A stretch of 14,957 nt of DNA from Thermoflexus sp. (lineage in GTDB: Bacteria > Chloroflexota > Anaerolineae > Thermoflexales > Thermoflexaceae), in assembly GCA_017743605.1 (NCBI GenBank), contig JAGHYO010000031.1, forward strand, positions 1 through 14,957, written 5' to 3'. The position numbers were made by a program, and so were the translations under genes. Numbering within the stretch: position 1 is the stretch's first letter; every line of letters starts with the position of its first letter. This document shows positions 5,753-13,712 of this stretch, piece after piece. The notes beneath the pieces were generated by a model that was given only the letters and a program-made list of their open reading frames with translations, was not told the DNA's origin and did no database searches.

Positions 5753-7296
5753 TCGTGATCGGAGCAGGCATCGGCGGGCTGACGACCGCCGCCCTCCTCG
5801 CTCACGATGGGATGAAAGTAGAGGTGCTGGAGGCTCATACCGACCCGGGCGGGTGCGCAGCCACCTTCGCTGATCGAGGCTTCCGCTTCGATGCCGGGGC
5901 GACGCTGGCCGCCGGGTTCGCTCCGGGGATGCCCACGGCGATCCTGGGAGAACGGCTGGGGATCTCGTGGGGCACCCACCCAGAACCCCTTGCTATGCAG
6001 GTCCACTTGCCGGATGGAACGACGATCTCGCGCTGGACGGATCGAGAGCGATGGCAGGCAGAGCGGCGAGCGCACTTCGGCGAGGGAGGGGAACGCTTCT
6101 GGACATGGCAAGAGCAAACGGCCCAAGCGCTTTGGGATCTGGCCCAAGGGGGTCTTCCCTGGCCGCCTCAGGATGCCGGCGAGGGATGGGCCCTCTTTCG
6201 AAGGGCAACCGCTTGGCTGCGACAGCATCCGAGGACATGGGGCTCCCTGATTCAGGACGCCTTTCGCCCGGTGGGGGCGCGGCTGCCTGACGGAGGGCGA
6301 CTGCGTTTGTTTGTAGATGCCCAGTTGATAATCAGCGCCCAGGCCTCCGCAGCGCAGGCCAACGCCCTCTATGGAGCGATCGCCCTGGACCTTCCCCACA
6401 CCGGCGTCGGGACAATGCCCGGCGGCATCGGGGCGATTGCGGAGCGGCTGGTGGAGGCCGTACAGCGGGCTGGAGGGCGCGTGTGCTTCGGCCAGGAGGT
6501 GCGACGGGTCCGGCGCTTCGGGCCCCACACCTTCCGCGTGGAGACAGGAGATGGCGAGGCAGTGGAGGCCGAGGGAGTGATCTTCAACATGCCCCCCCCC
6601 AACGCGGCCATCTTGTTGAGGGACGAGGCGCCATCTGCCCTGCGCCGCCTCCTAGAGGTCCCCTCTGATGGTTGGGGCGCCTTTATGGCCTACCTAGGGG
6701 TGCCAGAGCACCTGATCCCCCCGAGCCTGCCGCTCCATCACCAGATCCTGACGGGGCACGAGCTCGTCGAGGGAGGGATGATCTTCCTCACCCTCAGCCC
6801 GCCGTGGGATCCCACCCGCGCCCCGCCCGGTTTTCGATGCGTCACCATCAGCACCCACACGGACCTGGCGTCCTGGTGGGAGGCGCTGGCCCGCGGCCCG
6901 CAAGCCTACGCGGCCCGGAAGGCTGAGCTCACAAAGCGAGTGCTCCAAGCCGCCCGCCGTTTGCTCCCTGAGCTGCCGGTGGCCGAGGCGGAGTGGCCGG
7001 AGGGATGGGTCCTTCGGACCGCCACGCCGGTCACCTTCCATCAGTTCACCCGCCGCGCCCGGGGATGGGTGGCTGGCTTCCCCCAGACCTCCCTATGGCG
7101 ATATGTCAGCCCTCGCCTGGCCCCCGGGCTATGGCTGGTCGGAGACACCATCTTCCCTGGCCCCTCAATCCCCGCGGTGATCCTCGGGGCGATACGCGTG
7201 ACCCAGCAAGTGCAACGCGCGGCAGCCTCCACTGGCCGCCGGCCCCTTAGGAATCGCCCAGTCTATCGCTCCCAACGCTCTGGAGGTTCGATCTGA
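5743..7296 (+). CDS. crtD: CrtD-like FAD-dependent carotenoid desaturase (C-3',4' desaturase family)
   Basis: A 517-residue member of the CrtI/CrtD/CrtISO superfamily. VVVIGAGIGGLTTAALLA (3-20) is the FAD fold, with E30 as ribose-binding acid and PGGCAATF (35-42). RWQAERRAHFGEG and ALYGAIALDLPHTG resemble cyanobacterial CrtD, which introduces the 3',4' double bond in myxol-type carotenoids. The C-terminal signature GDTIFPGPSIPAVI begins near 467. It is clearly distinct from the crtI product of the same operon. CrtO-type ketolase or carotene isomerase are alternatives; the PGGCAAT and FDAGAT elements favour CrtD. A run of nine C at 6592-6600 encodes Pro-Pro-Pro. Ribosome site AAGGAGAAG; the start overlaps the SRPBCC gene by 10 bp and the stop overlaps the next start by one base (TGATG). 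Confidence 0.75.
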   Translation: MGVVVIGAGIGGLTTAALLAHDGMKVEVLEAHTDPGGCAATFADRGFRFDAGATLAAGFAPGMPTAILGERLGISWGTHPEPLAMQVHLPDGTTISRWTDRERWQAERRAHFGEGGERFWTWQEQTAQALWDLAQGGLPWPPQDAGEGWALFRRATAWLRQHPRTWGSLIQDAFRPVGARLPDGGRLRLFVDAQLIISAQASAAQANALYGAIALDLPHTGVGTMPGGIGAIAERLVEAVQRAGGRVCFGQEVRRVRRFGPHTFRVETGDGEAVEAEGVIFNMPPPNAAILLRDEAPSALRRLLEVPSDGWGAFMAYLGVPEHLIPPSLPLHHQILTGHELVEGGMIFLTLSPPWDPTRAPPGFRCVTISTHTDLASWWEALARGPQAYAARKAELTKRVLQAARRLLPELPVAEAEWPEGWVLRTATPVTFHQFTRRARGWVAGFPQTSLWRYVSPRLAPGLWLVGDTIFPGPSIPAVILGAIRVTQQVQRAAASTGRRPLRNRPVYRSQRSGGSI

Positions 7297-7874
7297 TGAA
7301 CGCCCTAAGCATTCTGGAGAATTTCTATCGTAGGATCATGCCCAGCTATCCCCCGCAGGGGGAGACCCTGATCACCCGGGTCCAGCCAGAGGCCTGGCGG
7401 CAGCTCGCCTTCCGCTCGACGCTCTCGGTGGAGGCGATGACCCAGATCAGCCATATCATCGAAGATCAGGCGATGCAGCATCCTCGACCCGTCTGCTTTC
7501 ACGTCTCATTCCAGGCCCTCTCGCGCTTTCTTCCCCAGCAGGAGCGTTACCGGAGGCTGGCGCCTCGGGTGGAGCGGCTTTTGCTGTATGGAGCCTTCGA
7601 CATCCCAGACCCTGAGGAAGCGCGGATCGGCCCGAACGTGATCCTCGTCAACACCGAGGGAACGGCCCTCGTTTCCTACTGGTTTGTCATCGCGTATGGG
7701 CCCGGGCTCTCGATGTGCCTGCTCGCCCAGGAGATCCCGGCGCTGGACGGCCAGGGCCGCTTCTACGAGGGTTTCTACACCTTCGAGCCCGCCGTGGCCT
7801 ATGAGGTCCTCTCGATGCTCCACATGGCCTTTCCGAGCCAAGCGCCCGCACCAGCACAGTTTGAGGAGCTCTGA
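7296..7874 (+). CDS. stand-alone DICT sensory domain protein
   Basis: A 192-residue protein with no membrane segment or catalytic motif. ISHIIEDQAMQHPRPVCFHV (51-70), followed by SFQALSRF and ERYRRLAPRVERLLLYGAF (83-101), matches my recollection of the DICT domain. In that domain a helix with S--IE is followed by a strand, a conserved Gln, and ERY--LA. The later SYWFVIAYGPGLSMCLLAQE strand pair (127-146) also fits. DICT domains are usually fused to GGDEF, EAL, histidine kinase or HTH domains and are thought to sense light-related signals. Here the domain stands alone between a carotenoid desaturase and a photolyase, so it may partner the CarH-like regulator or the photolyase. GGAGG precedes the start; one-base overlaps on both sides (TGATG) imply coupled translation. 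Confidence 0.65.
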   Translation: MNALSILENFYRRIMPSYPPQGETLITRVQPEAWRQLAFRSTLSVEAMTQISHIIEDQAMQHPRPVCFHVSFQALSRFLPQQERYRRLAPRVERLLLYGAFDIPDPEEARIGPNVILVNTEGTALVSYWFVIAYGPGLSMCLLAQEIPALDGQGRFYEGFYTFEPAVAYEVLSMLHMAFPSQAPAPAQFEEL

Positions 7875-9292
7875 TGGGGAATATAGCCCTCTGGTGGGTT
7901 CGGCGGGATTTGCGCCTCCACGACGCCCCGGCCCTGCGTGCCGCCCTGAAGGTGTCGGCCGCAGTGGTCCCGGTCTTCATCCTCGACCCTACCCTTGCGC
8001 GGGCTCCCGGAGCGGCGGCCCGGCGTCGGTTTCTCATCGGCGGCCTGCGGGCCCTGGACGCGGCGCTGCGGACCCGCGGGAGCTATCTGGTGGTCCGCGA
8101 GGGACCCCCCCTTGAAGTCTTAGAGGGCCTGATGACCGAGGCCGGGGCGTCGGCGATCTTCGCCGAGCGGGACCTCACCCCTTACGCTCGACGTCGGGAT
8201 GAGATGGTGGCCCGTCGGCTCCCCCTGCACCTCATAGGTCACCCCACCGTACACCCACCCGAGGCACTGGTCCGCCCGAACGGAGCCGCCTATCGGGTCT
8301 TCGGGGCCTTCCGCCGCGCCTGGCAAGCGCTCCCGCTTCCCTCAACCCTGCCCCCCCCAGAGCAGCCCCTGGCGACACCGGACGGCCTGTTCTCGCTCCT
8401 GCACGTCGAAGATGGGGAGACGAAGACGCAGAATAACGAGGAGGAGTTCCCTCCGGGGGAGGCAGAGGCGCTGCGGCGGCTGCGAGCCTTCACCGATGGA
8501 CCGGAGGCGCCGATCTACCGCTACGCCTGGGAGCGGGATCGTCTGGATCGTGAGGGAACAGCCAAGCTTTCTCCTTACTTCCGGTTCGGGATGCTTTCCC
8601 CACGCGCGGCGGCAGCAGCCGCCGTCACGGCGCTGGAGAAGGCCCCTGACGCAGAGAGTCAACAGAGCGTCCGATCATGGCTGCAGGAGCTGATCTGGCG
8701 GGACTTCTTCCACGTACTGTTCGCCCACGAGCCGACATTGCGCCAACGGAGCCTGTATCCCTTCGGCGAACGCATCCCATGGCGCTCAGATCCCGAGGGC
8801 TTTGCGGCTTGGGCGGAAGGGCGCACTGGTTATCCCCTGGTGGACGCCGGGATGCGTCAGCTGCGGGCGACCGGATGGATGCCCAATCGGGTGCGGATGG
8901 TGGCCGCCGCGTTCCTCGCCAAGCACCTGCTAATCGACTGGCGATGGGGAGAGCAGTGGTTCATCGCACACCTTCTCGACGGCGACCCGGCCGTCAACGG
9001 GGGAAACTGGCAGTGGGCTGCAGGAGTCGGGGTGGACACCGCGCCCTACGTGCGCTTGTTTCAGCCCGTCGTCCAATCCCAACGGCATGACCCGTATGGC
9101 GTATACGTCCGGCGCTGGGTGCCAGAGCTTGCAAACGTCCCGAACGAATACGTGCATGCTCCATGGAAAATGCCTCCGGAGATCCAGCGGGCCGCCAACT
9201 GCCGCATCGGAATCGATTACCCAGCACCACGGGTAACGGAAAGGTCAGCCAGGCAGGCGCGAGACATCTTCCGAGAGGCACGACGGCGATGA
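7874..9292 (+). CDS. phr: deoxyribodipyrimidine (CPD) photolyase, class I
   Basis: A 472-residue flavoprotein that splits UV-induced cyclobutane pyrimidine dimers with blue light. The N-terminal photolyase domain (WWVRRDLRLHDAPAL, 7-21) would hold the antenna chromophore, and the C-terminal half is the FAD domain. Family blocks are ELIWRDFFHVLF (272-283), GYPLVDAGMRQLRATGWMPN (319-338), and NGGNWQWAAGVG with DTAPYVRLFQPV. By alignment to E. coli Phr the electron-transfer tryptophans are all present (W303, W356, W379). N375 matches E. coli N378 next to the flavin, supporting a CPD photolyase rather than a cryptochrome. The start shares bases with the stop of the DICT gene (TGATG), and the stop overlaps the P450 start (ATGA). 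An in-operon position means it should be co-induced with carotenoids by light. Confidence 0.94.
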   Translation: MGNIALWWVRRDLRLHDAPALRAALKVSAAVVPVFILDPTLARAPGAAARRRFLIGGLRALDAALRTRGSYLVVREGPPLEVLEGLMTEAGASAIFAERDLTPYARRRDEMVARRLPLHLIGHPTVHPPEALVRPNGAAYRVFGAFRRAWQALPLPSTLPPPEQPLATPDGLFSLLHVEDGETKTQNNEEEFPPGEAEALRRLRAFTDGPEAPIYRYAWERDRLDREGTAKLSPYFRFGMLSPRAAAAAAVTALEKAPDAESQQSVRSWLQELIWRDFFHVLFAHEPTLRQRSLYPFGERIPWRSDPEGFAAWAEGRTGYPLVDAGMRQLRATGWMPNRVRMVAAAFLAKHLLIDWRWGEQWFIAHLLDGDPAVNGGNWQWAAGVGVDTAPYVRLFQPVVQSQRHDPYGVYVRRWVPELANVPNEYVHAPWKMPPEIQRAANCRIGIDYPAPRVTERSARQARDIFREARRR

Positions 9293-10590
9293 AAGGGAAG
9301 ATCGATCGCCGGGCACCCCCCGTCCCCTCGGTGGGAAGCTATCTGCGCGCCCTCGCCATGCGACTGCGCAGCGGCACATGGTTGGATGCCCTGGAGGCGC
9401 TGCGCGCGGGGGCTGGGGATGTGTTCCGGCTGGAGTTGCCGAGTTTCCGAGCAATAGTAATCGCCGGCCCTGCCTCCATCCGCACAGCCTTAGTGGAAGC
9501 AGCCTCCTGCCTACGCTCCCGGGTGGATCCAGACCCGGTGGTGCGCCTGTTCCGGGCTGGGATATTGGTAATGGACGGGGCAGAGCACGCCTACCTGCGT
9601 CGGATCGCATCGCCCTTCTTCCGACCAGCGGCCCTAGAGCGCTTCGCCCCTGCGATGGTGCGCGCCGCGGATCGGCAGATCGAGGCCTGGGCAGACGGGG
9701 CACAGGTGGAGATCGCAGAGGCCACGCGGACAATAGCCTTGGAGGTCCTCCTTGAAGCCCTGTTCGGGATCCCCGGGCCGACGGAGGCGTCGCAGCTGAT
9801 CCATCTGCTGCGGGCCGCTCACGCGTATATCTCCCCCGGCCCCTGGCTTTTCCATCCTGCCCTCTCCGTGTCTGGCCGAGAAGGGCCTCTTCAGGAGCTG
9901 GAACAGGCGCTTCGGGATCACATCCGTAGGCGCCGGGCATCTCCGAAGGGGGGAACTCTCCTAGATGCCTGGATCGAGGCCTTCAGGGGCGATGAGGAGC
10001 GGGTGCGGGATCAGATGCTCACCATGCTGATTGCTGGTCACGACACAGTGGCCGCTTGGCTGGCCTGGACGCTGATCCTCCTGGCTGCCCACCCGGCGGT
10101 TCAGGAACGGGCCCGAGCAGCCGTGGATGAACGGCTAGGCCGGGACACGCCGAGCCCGAAGGCCCTGCGCGGCCTGGAGGAGCTAGAGGGGATCGGCTGG
10201 GAAGCCCTGCGCCTGTATCCGCCGATCCCTGTCCTCAACCGACGAGCGGCCGCATCGTGTGCCCTGGGGGAATGGACGATCCCCGCCGGCGCTCGGGTGA
10301 TGATCTCACTCTACACCCTCCATCGCCGCCCGGACCTGTGGGCGGAACCTCACGCCTTCCGCCCCGAGCGGTTTCGAGAGGGAGGGATGGGATCGCGGTT
10401 CCTGCCCTTCGGGGCGGGGCCCCATACCTGTATCGGCGCCCCGCTGGCGCGTCTGGAGTGGTGGCTAGTGGTAGCGCGGATGCTCCAGCGGGCGGTCTTC
10501 GAGCCGGCATTCTCCGCGCCGCGGCCACGGATGGGCGCCACCCTGGAGCCCACACCTGGCCTCCTCGTGCGGATACGGCGGAGGTGGTGA
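9289..10590 (+). CDS. cytochrome P450, probable carotenoid hydroxylase (CYP175A1-like role)
   Basis: A 433-residue soluble bacterial P450. The I-helix oxygen-activation motif is AGHDT (249-253), the K-helix E305-A-L-R308, the meander FRPERF (357-362), and the heme loop FLPFGAGPHTCIG with the thiolate ligand Cys381. No N-terminal membrane anchor is present. In Thermus, CYP175A1 hydroxylates beta-carotene to zeaxanthin and sits in a comparable light-regulated crt cluster. The EALRLYPP and AGH-TVA blocks here are similar. With lycopene cyclase two genes downstream and no CrtZ/CrtR-type hydroxylase in the window, beta-ring 3-hydroxylation is the best inference. Redox partners are not encoded nearby. 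The frame is open upstream to 9163, but ATG 9289 is chosen because it overlaps the photolyase stop as ATGA and gives the normal P450 length. Confidence 0.88.
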   Translation: MKGKIDRRAPPVPSVGSYLRALAMRLRSGTWLDALEALRAGAGDVFRLELPSFRAIVIAGPASIRTALVEAASCLRSRVDPDPVVRLFRAGILVMDGAEHAYLRRIASPFFRPAALERFAPAMVRAADRQIEAWADGAQVEIAEATRTIALEVLLEALFGIPGPTEASQLIHLLRAAHAYISPGPWLFHPALSVSGREGPLQELEQALRDHIRRRRASPKGGTLLDAWIEAFRGDEERVRDQMLTMLIAGHDTVAAWLAWTLILLAAHPAVQERARAAVDERLGRDTPSPKALRGLEELEGIGWEALRLYPPIPVLNRRAAASCALGEWTIPAGARVMISLYTLHRRPDLWAEPHAFRPERFREGGMGSRFLPFGAGPHTCIGAPLARLEWWLVVARMLQRAVFEPAFSAPRPRMGATLEPTPGLLVRIRRRW

Positions 10591-11673
10591 ATGAACAGGC
10601 GTTCCCTCTACAATCTCCCGCTCTTTGAGCTGGCGGCCATCCTCCTCTCGTGGTGGGCCTTCGCCCGGGCGAGCCATCTGCCGAGGCTGACCCTTTCATC
10701 TGCAGAAGGGCGTTTACCTGCCCTCTCCATCATCGTGCCGGCACGCAACGAGGCCCAGAACCTGCGTCGATTGCTGCCCTCTCTGCGCAGCCTGCGCTAC
10801 CCGGGTCCTCTGGAGATCCTCGTGGTGGACGATGAGTCCGGAGATGAGACCGCGGAGGTGGCTGCCGCCTTTGAGGTGACTGTGCTTCGCGCAGGGCCAC
10901 GCCCGCCAGGCTGGCTAGGCAAGCCCTTCGCCGCTCATCGGGGCGCAGAGGCCGCATCCGGGGAATGGCTGCTCTTCACCGATGCCGATACCTGGCACGC
11001 CCCTGACAGCGCCGCGAGGGCTGTGGCCTGGGCACTCCAGCACCAGGTGGACGCCATAACCCTCTTCCCGGATCTGGAGACCGAAAGGGTCTGGGAAGCG
11101 GCAGCCCTCGCCGTGGCCTTCGCCGGGCTCTTCGCTGGCCTGCGCCGCTTCGACGGGCTGATCAACGGCCAATATCTCTTGATCCCCCGCGCCGTCTACT
11201 TCGCCAGCGGGGGGTTCGCCGCAGTGCGGGATCAGATGCTGGAGGACCTGGCCCTCGGGCAACGGCTGCGAGCCCTCGGCTACCGCATCGCCCTGGTGGA
11301 TGGACGTGATATCGTGCGGGTCCGAACGGATGGAGATCTGGCGGAATGGATCCACCGAATAGGGCGCTGGGCCTCAGGAGTGATCGAGGCGCAGGCCGTG
11401 CGCCCCTGGGTCCCGGTTTTGCTGACCATGGGGACGGCCCTTCCGCTGATTGATGTAAGGCGAGACGTAGGGCGAGAGCGTCTCTGGGCAAGGCTCCTCC
11501 GCTGGGCGTTGGCTGGGCTGGGAACTTATCCCTGGACGCGACGATGGGGATGGCCGGCCGCGGCCGGGCTGGCCCCGCTGGGAGCAGCCCTGCTCTCTGT
11601 GAGCGCCCTCTGGGGACTGGCCCGCCGCTGGAGCGGCCGCGGGATCCCATGGAAAGGTCGAAGGATACGATAG
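10591..11673 (+). CDS. family 2 glycosyltransferase, CruC/CrtQ-like, probable carotenoid glycosyltransferase
   Basis: A 360-residue GT-A type enzyme. It has one N-terminal hydrophobic helix (about 9-26), then the catalytic domain: IIVPARNEA (47-55), LVVDDESGDET (78-88), FTDADT (129-134, the DxD metal site), EDLALGQRL (219-227, the catalytic-base region) and HRIGRW (255-260). Hydrophobic segments near 272-287 and 322-345 precede a C-terminal GRGIPWKGR, a tail I associate with carotenoid and hopanoid GT2 enzymes (CruC, CrtQ, HpnB). It probably transfers a hexose to a hydroxylated carotenoid at the inner face of the membrane; donor and acceptor cannot be read from the sequence. The start directly follows the P450 stop with GGAGG 6 bases upstream; the gap to the cyclase gene is 26 bp. 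Confidence 0.8.
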   Translation: MNRRSLYNLPLFELAAILLSWWAFARASHLPRLTLSSAEGRLPALSIIVPARNEAQNLRRLLPSLRSLRYPGPLEILVVDDESGDETAEVAAAFEVTVLRAGPRPPGWLGKPFAAHRGAEAASGEWLLFTDADTWHAPDSAARAVAWALQHQVDAITLFPDLETERVWEAAALAVAFAGLFAGLRRFDGLINGQYLLIPRAVYFASGGFAAVRDQMLEDLALGQRLRALGYRIALVDGRDIVRVRTDGDLAEWIHRIGRWASGVIEAQAVRPWVPVLLTMGTALPLIDVRRDVGRERLWARLLRWALAGLGTYPWTRRWGWPAAAGLAPLGAALLSVSALWGLARRWSGRGIPWKGRRIR

Positions 11674-11699
11674 GATTTAAGGGATAACGAGGAGCTTCG

Positions 11700-12479
11700 A
11701 TGACCTACCTAGGATTTCTCATCCTCTTTTTGGGGGTCCCGATTCTCATCCTGGCAACCCTTGCGCTCCAACATCCGATATGGCGACGCGCCTGGATAGC
11801 CATGGCCGCCCTCAGCCTCGTCGCCCTCCTTTACACGACGCCGTGGGACAATCACCTGGTAGCTATAGGTGTCTGGGGCTATGACCCTCAGCGGGTCCTG
11901 GGGATCACGCTGGGCTGGGTGCCGCTGGAAGAGTATTTGTTCTTCGTGCTCCAGCCGATCTTGGTGTGCCTGTGGGCGATGGCCGGAGGCCTGCCGCCGC
12001 CCCTATCTGAGGCAGCCGCAGAGGGGAAGGGCCGGTGGGGTCCTCTCATTGCCCTGGCCGCGCTGGAGATCGGCGCCCTCGGGGTCTGGATCAGCGGCCC
12101 GCGGGACGGGGCCTACCTAAGCCGGATCCTGGCGTGGGGGGTGCCGCCGCTGGCCCTCCAGGTAGCAGTAGGCGGGGACCGGCTATGGGCAGCGCGAAGG
12201 GCGATTGCCCGCCGCTGGATTGTACCTACTCTGTGGCTGTGGCTGGCCGATGGGATCGCCATCCAGGCCGGCATTTGGTTCATCCGGCCCGAATTCACCG
12301 TCGGCCTGGAAGTCGCTGGGCTCCCTCTGGAGGAGATGGTCTTCTTCGCCATGACCAACCTCCTGGTGGCCAACGGCTGGACGCTGATCCTCGATCCGGT
12401 AGTAGAGCGGCGGATCTGCCCGGCGATCCGCTGGGCTTGGCTTAGTCTTCTGCGCCTGCGCACCTCATCAGATTTTTAA
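11700..12479 (+). CDS. fused CrtYc-CrtYd-type lycopene beta-cyclase
   Basis: A 259-residue polytopic membrane protein made of two related halves. Each half carries the PLEE motif typical of CrtYc/CrtYd heterodimeric cyclases: VPLEEYLFF (74-82) and LPLEEMVFF (208-216). The N-terminal half has TPWDNHLVAIGVWGYDP (47-63); the C-terminal half has the matching WLADGIAIQAGIWFIRPEFT (181-200). About six or seven hydrophobic segments are visible. These enzymes cyclise lycopene ends to beta-ionone rings without a flavin Rossmann fold, unlike CrtY/CrtL. Actinobacteria usually have two separate genes; fused forms are known in archaea and fungi (CrtYcd, CarRA). Ring closure at one or both ends cannot be decided here. 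Ribosome site GAGGAG lies 5 bases from the ATG. The next gene begins 9 bp after the stop, and its AAGGAG overlaps this stop codon. Confidence 0.85.
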   Translation: MTYLGFLILFLGVPILILATLALQHPIWRRAWIAMAALSLVALLYTTPWDNHLVAIGVWGYDPQRVLGITLGWVPLEEYLFFVLQPILVCLWAMAGGLPPPLSEAAAEGKGRWGPLIALAALEIGALGVWISGPRDGAYLSRILAWGVPPLALQVAVGGDRLWAARRAIARRWIVPTLWLWLADGIAIQAGIWFIRPEFTVGLEVAGLPLEEMVFFAMTNLLVANGWTLILDPVVERRICPAIRWAWLSLLRLRTSSDF

Positions 12480-12488
12480 GGAGACGAG

Positions 12489-13064
12489 ATGAACCTCGAG
12501 CTGCAAACGGGGCTGTGGACATTGATCGCCGGGGGGATGGGCGCCCTCCCCCTCGCTTGGGCCATCGGACGATGGGGGATTGGAGTAGAAATCCGATCCT
12601 TCGGCGACGGGAACCCAGGGGCGATGAACGTGCTGCGCGCCGGGGGATGGAAGTGGTTTGTGCCCGCCTTGCTGTTAGAGTTCCTCAAAGGCGCGCTGCC
12701 CATCGCGCTGGCCCGGTGGCTCGGGGGAGTCTCCGGATGGGCCCTGGTCCTCCCCGCCCTCGCAGCGCCCCTGGGCCATGCCTTCACCCCCTGGCTGCGG
12801 TTTCGGGGCGGGAAGGCGCTGGCCGTCACCTTCGGCGTCTGGTGCGGCCTCACCGAGTGGCGGGTCCCTATACTGCTGGGAGGCCTGTTCGCTGTGGCAC
12901 TTCGGCTATTCCGCTCAGAAGAGCAAGCGGTGCGAGCCGGGATGCTCGCCCTGGACCTGTTGCTTGGGGGCGCTGCCCTCATCGGCTTTGCCTCGGTTAG
13001 CCTATGGGCGGTCGCCCTCGGCCACACGCTGCTCTTGCTCTGGACCCATCGGAGGACAACGTAA
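12489..13064 (+). CDS. PlsY-like membrane acyltransferase
   Basis: A 191-residue membrane protein of the PlsY (acyl-phosphate:glycerol-3-phosphate acyltransferase) family. It has about five hydrophobic segments. The first motif is RSFGDGNPGAMNVLR (36-50), where PlsY has GSGN-GATN, and the second is PLGHAFTPWLRFRGGKA (94-110), where PlsY has GH-FP----FKGGKG. Deviations from housekeeping PlsY are Asp40 for Ser, Met46 for Thr, Ala110 for Gly, and loss of the C-terminal HxENI motif, which ends here as WTHRRTT. It lies between a lycopene cyclase and an SDR in a carotenoid operon downstream of a glycosyltransferase. A role in acylating a carotenoid glycoside is therefore attractive but is inference; ordinary phospholipid synthesis is the alternative. 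AAGGAG at 12478-12483. Confidence 0.75.
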   Translation: MNLELQTGLWTLIAGGMGALPLAWAIGRWGIGVEIRSFGDGNPGAMNVLRAGGWKWFVPALLLEFLKGALPIALARWLGGVSGWALVLPALAAPLGHAFTPWLRFRGGKALAVTFGVWCGLTEWRVPILLGGLFAVALRLFRSEEQAVRAGMLALDLLLGGAALIGFASVSLWAVALGHTLLLLWTHRRTT

Positions 13065-13080
13065 CGTAAGGAGGCCGATC

Positions 13081-13701
13081 ATGGAGATCGTGATCTTCGG
13101 AGCCACAGGCGGCATTGGGCGGGCGCTGGCGCGCGCCCTGCAGGGCCGGGGCCGGCTCTGGCTCACCGGGCGCCACGAGGCCACCCTCTTCGAGCTGGCC
13201 GAGACCCTAGGGGCCGAGGCGGAGGCTATGGATCTGTCCGACGAGACAGCTGTCCAAGCCTTCCTAGCGGAGGTCGGCTCGGTGGACCGGCTGTTTTACG
13301 CCGCCGGGGCCGTCTTCCCTGCCCCCCTCGCGCGGACCGATCGTGAGGCATGGGAGCGGACGTTCACCGCCAACCTATGGGGGGCCTTCCTTGCCCTGAA
13401 ACATGCCCGATGGGGAGCAGGCGCGCGGGGGGTTTTCCTCGGCGCTTACCCTCAACGGATCGCCTTTCCAGGCTTAGGGGCGTATGCGGCCTCGAAGTGG
13501 GCCCTCGAGGGCTTGCTCACGGCCGCGCGCCGGGAGCTGCGCGGGGTGCACTTGATGCTGGTTCGATTGCCAGCGGTGGCCACCAACCTGTGGGCCCCCT
13601 TTGGCGGCCCCCCGAAGGGGGCGATGACCCCTGAGGAAGCCGCCCGTCGCATCTTGGAAGCCGTTGAGGCAGAGGCGCCTCCGGATACCCTGGAGGTGTA
13701 A
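13081..13701 (+). CDS. short-chain dehydrogenase/reductase with catalytic Ser replaced
   Basis: A 206-residue NAD(P)-binding protein, short for a classical SDR. The nucleotide loop is FGATGGIG (6-13), a D51-L pair lies in the adenine-contact region, and YAAGA (73-77) stands for NNAG. Asn98 (in TANLWGAF) and Y135-x3-K139 (AYAASKWALEG) are conserved. The catalytic serine normally 13 residues before the Tyr is Ala122 (FLGAYPQ), so the usual Asn-Ser-Tyr-Lys tetrad is incomplete. It could still bind nucleotide and reduce a carbonyl poorly, or act in a non-catalytic way. Substrate unknown; by context a carotenoid or lipid alcohol/ketone is possible. ATG 13081 is chosen because AAGGAGG lies 6 bases upstream (13068-13074), although the frame is open back to 12778. 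It is the last intact gene of the operon. Confidence 0.8.
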   Translation: MEIVIFGATGGIGRALARALQGRGRLWLTGRHEATLFELAETLGAEAEAMDLSDETAVQAFLAEVGSVDRLFYAAGAVFPAPLARTDREAWERTFTANLWGAFLALKHARWGAGARGVFLGAYPQRIAFPGLGAYAASKWALEGLLTAARRELRGVHLMLVRLPAVATNLWAPFGGPPKGAMTPEEAARRILEAVEAEAPPDTLEV

Positions 13702-13712
13702 GGGAGAAGGCG

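Noticed and set aside
9163..9288. Longer N-terminus for the P450
   Set aside because: It would overlap 130 bases of the photolyase gene; ATG 9289 forms an ATGA overlap and gives a normal P450 length.
12778..13080. Longer N-terminus for the SDR
   Set aside because: It lies inside the PlsY-like gene in another frame; AAGGAGG precedes ATG 13081, which begins the Rossmann fold.
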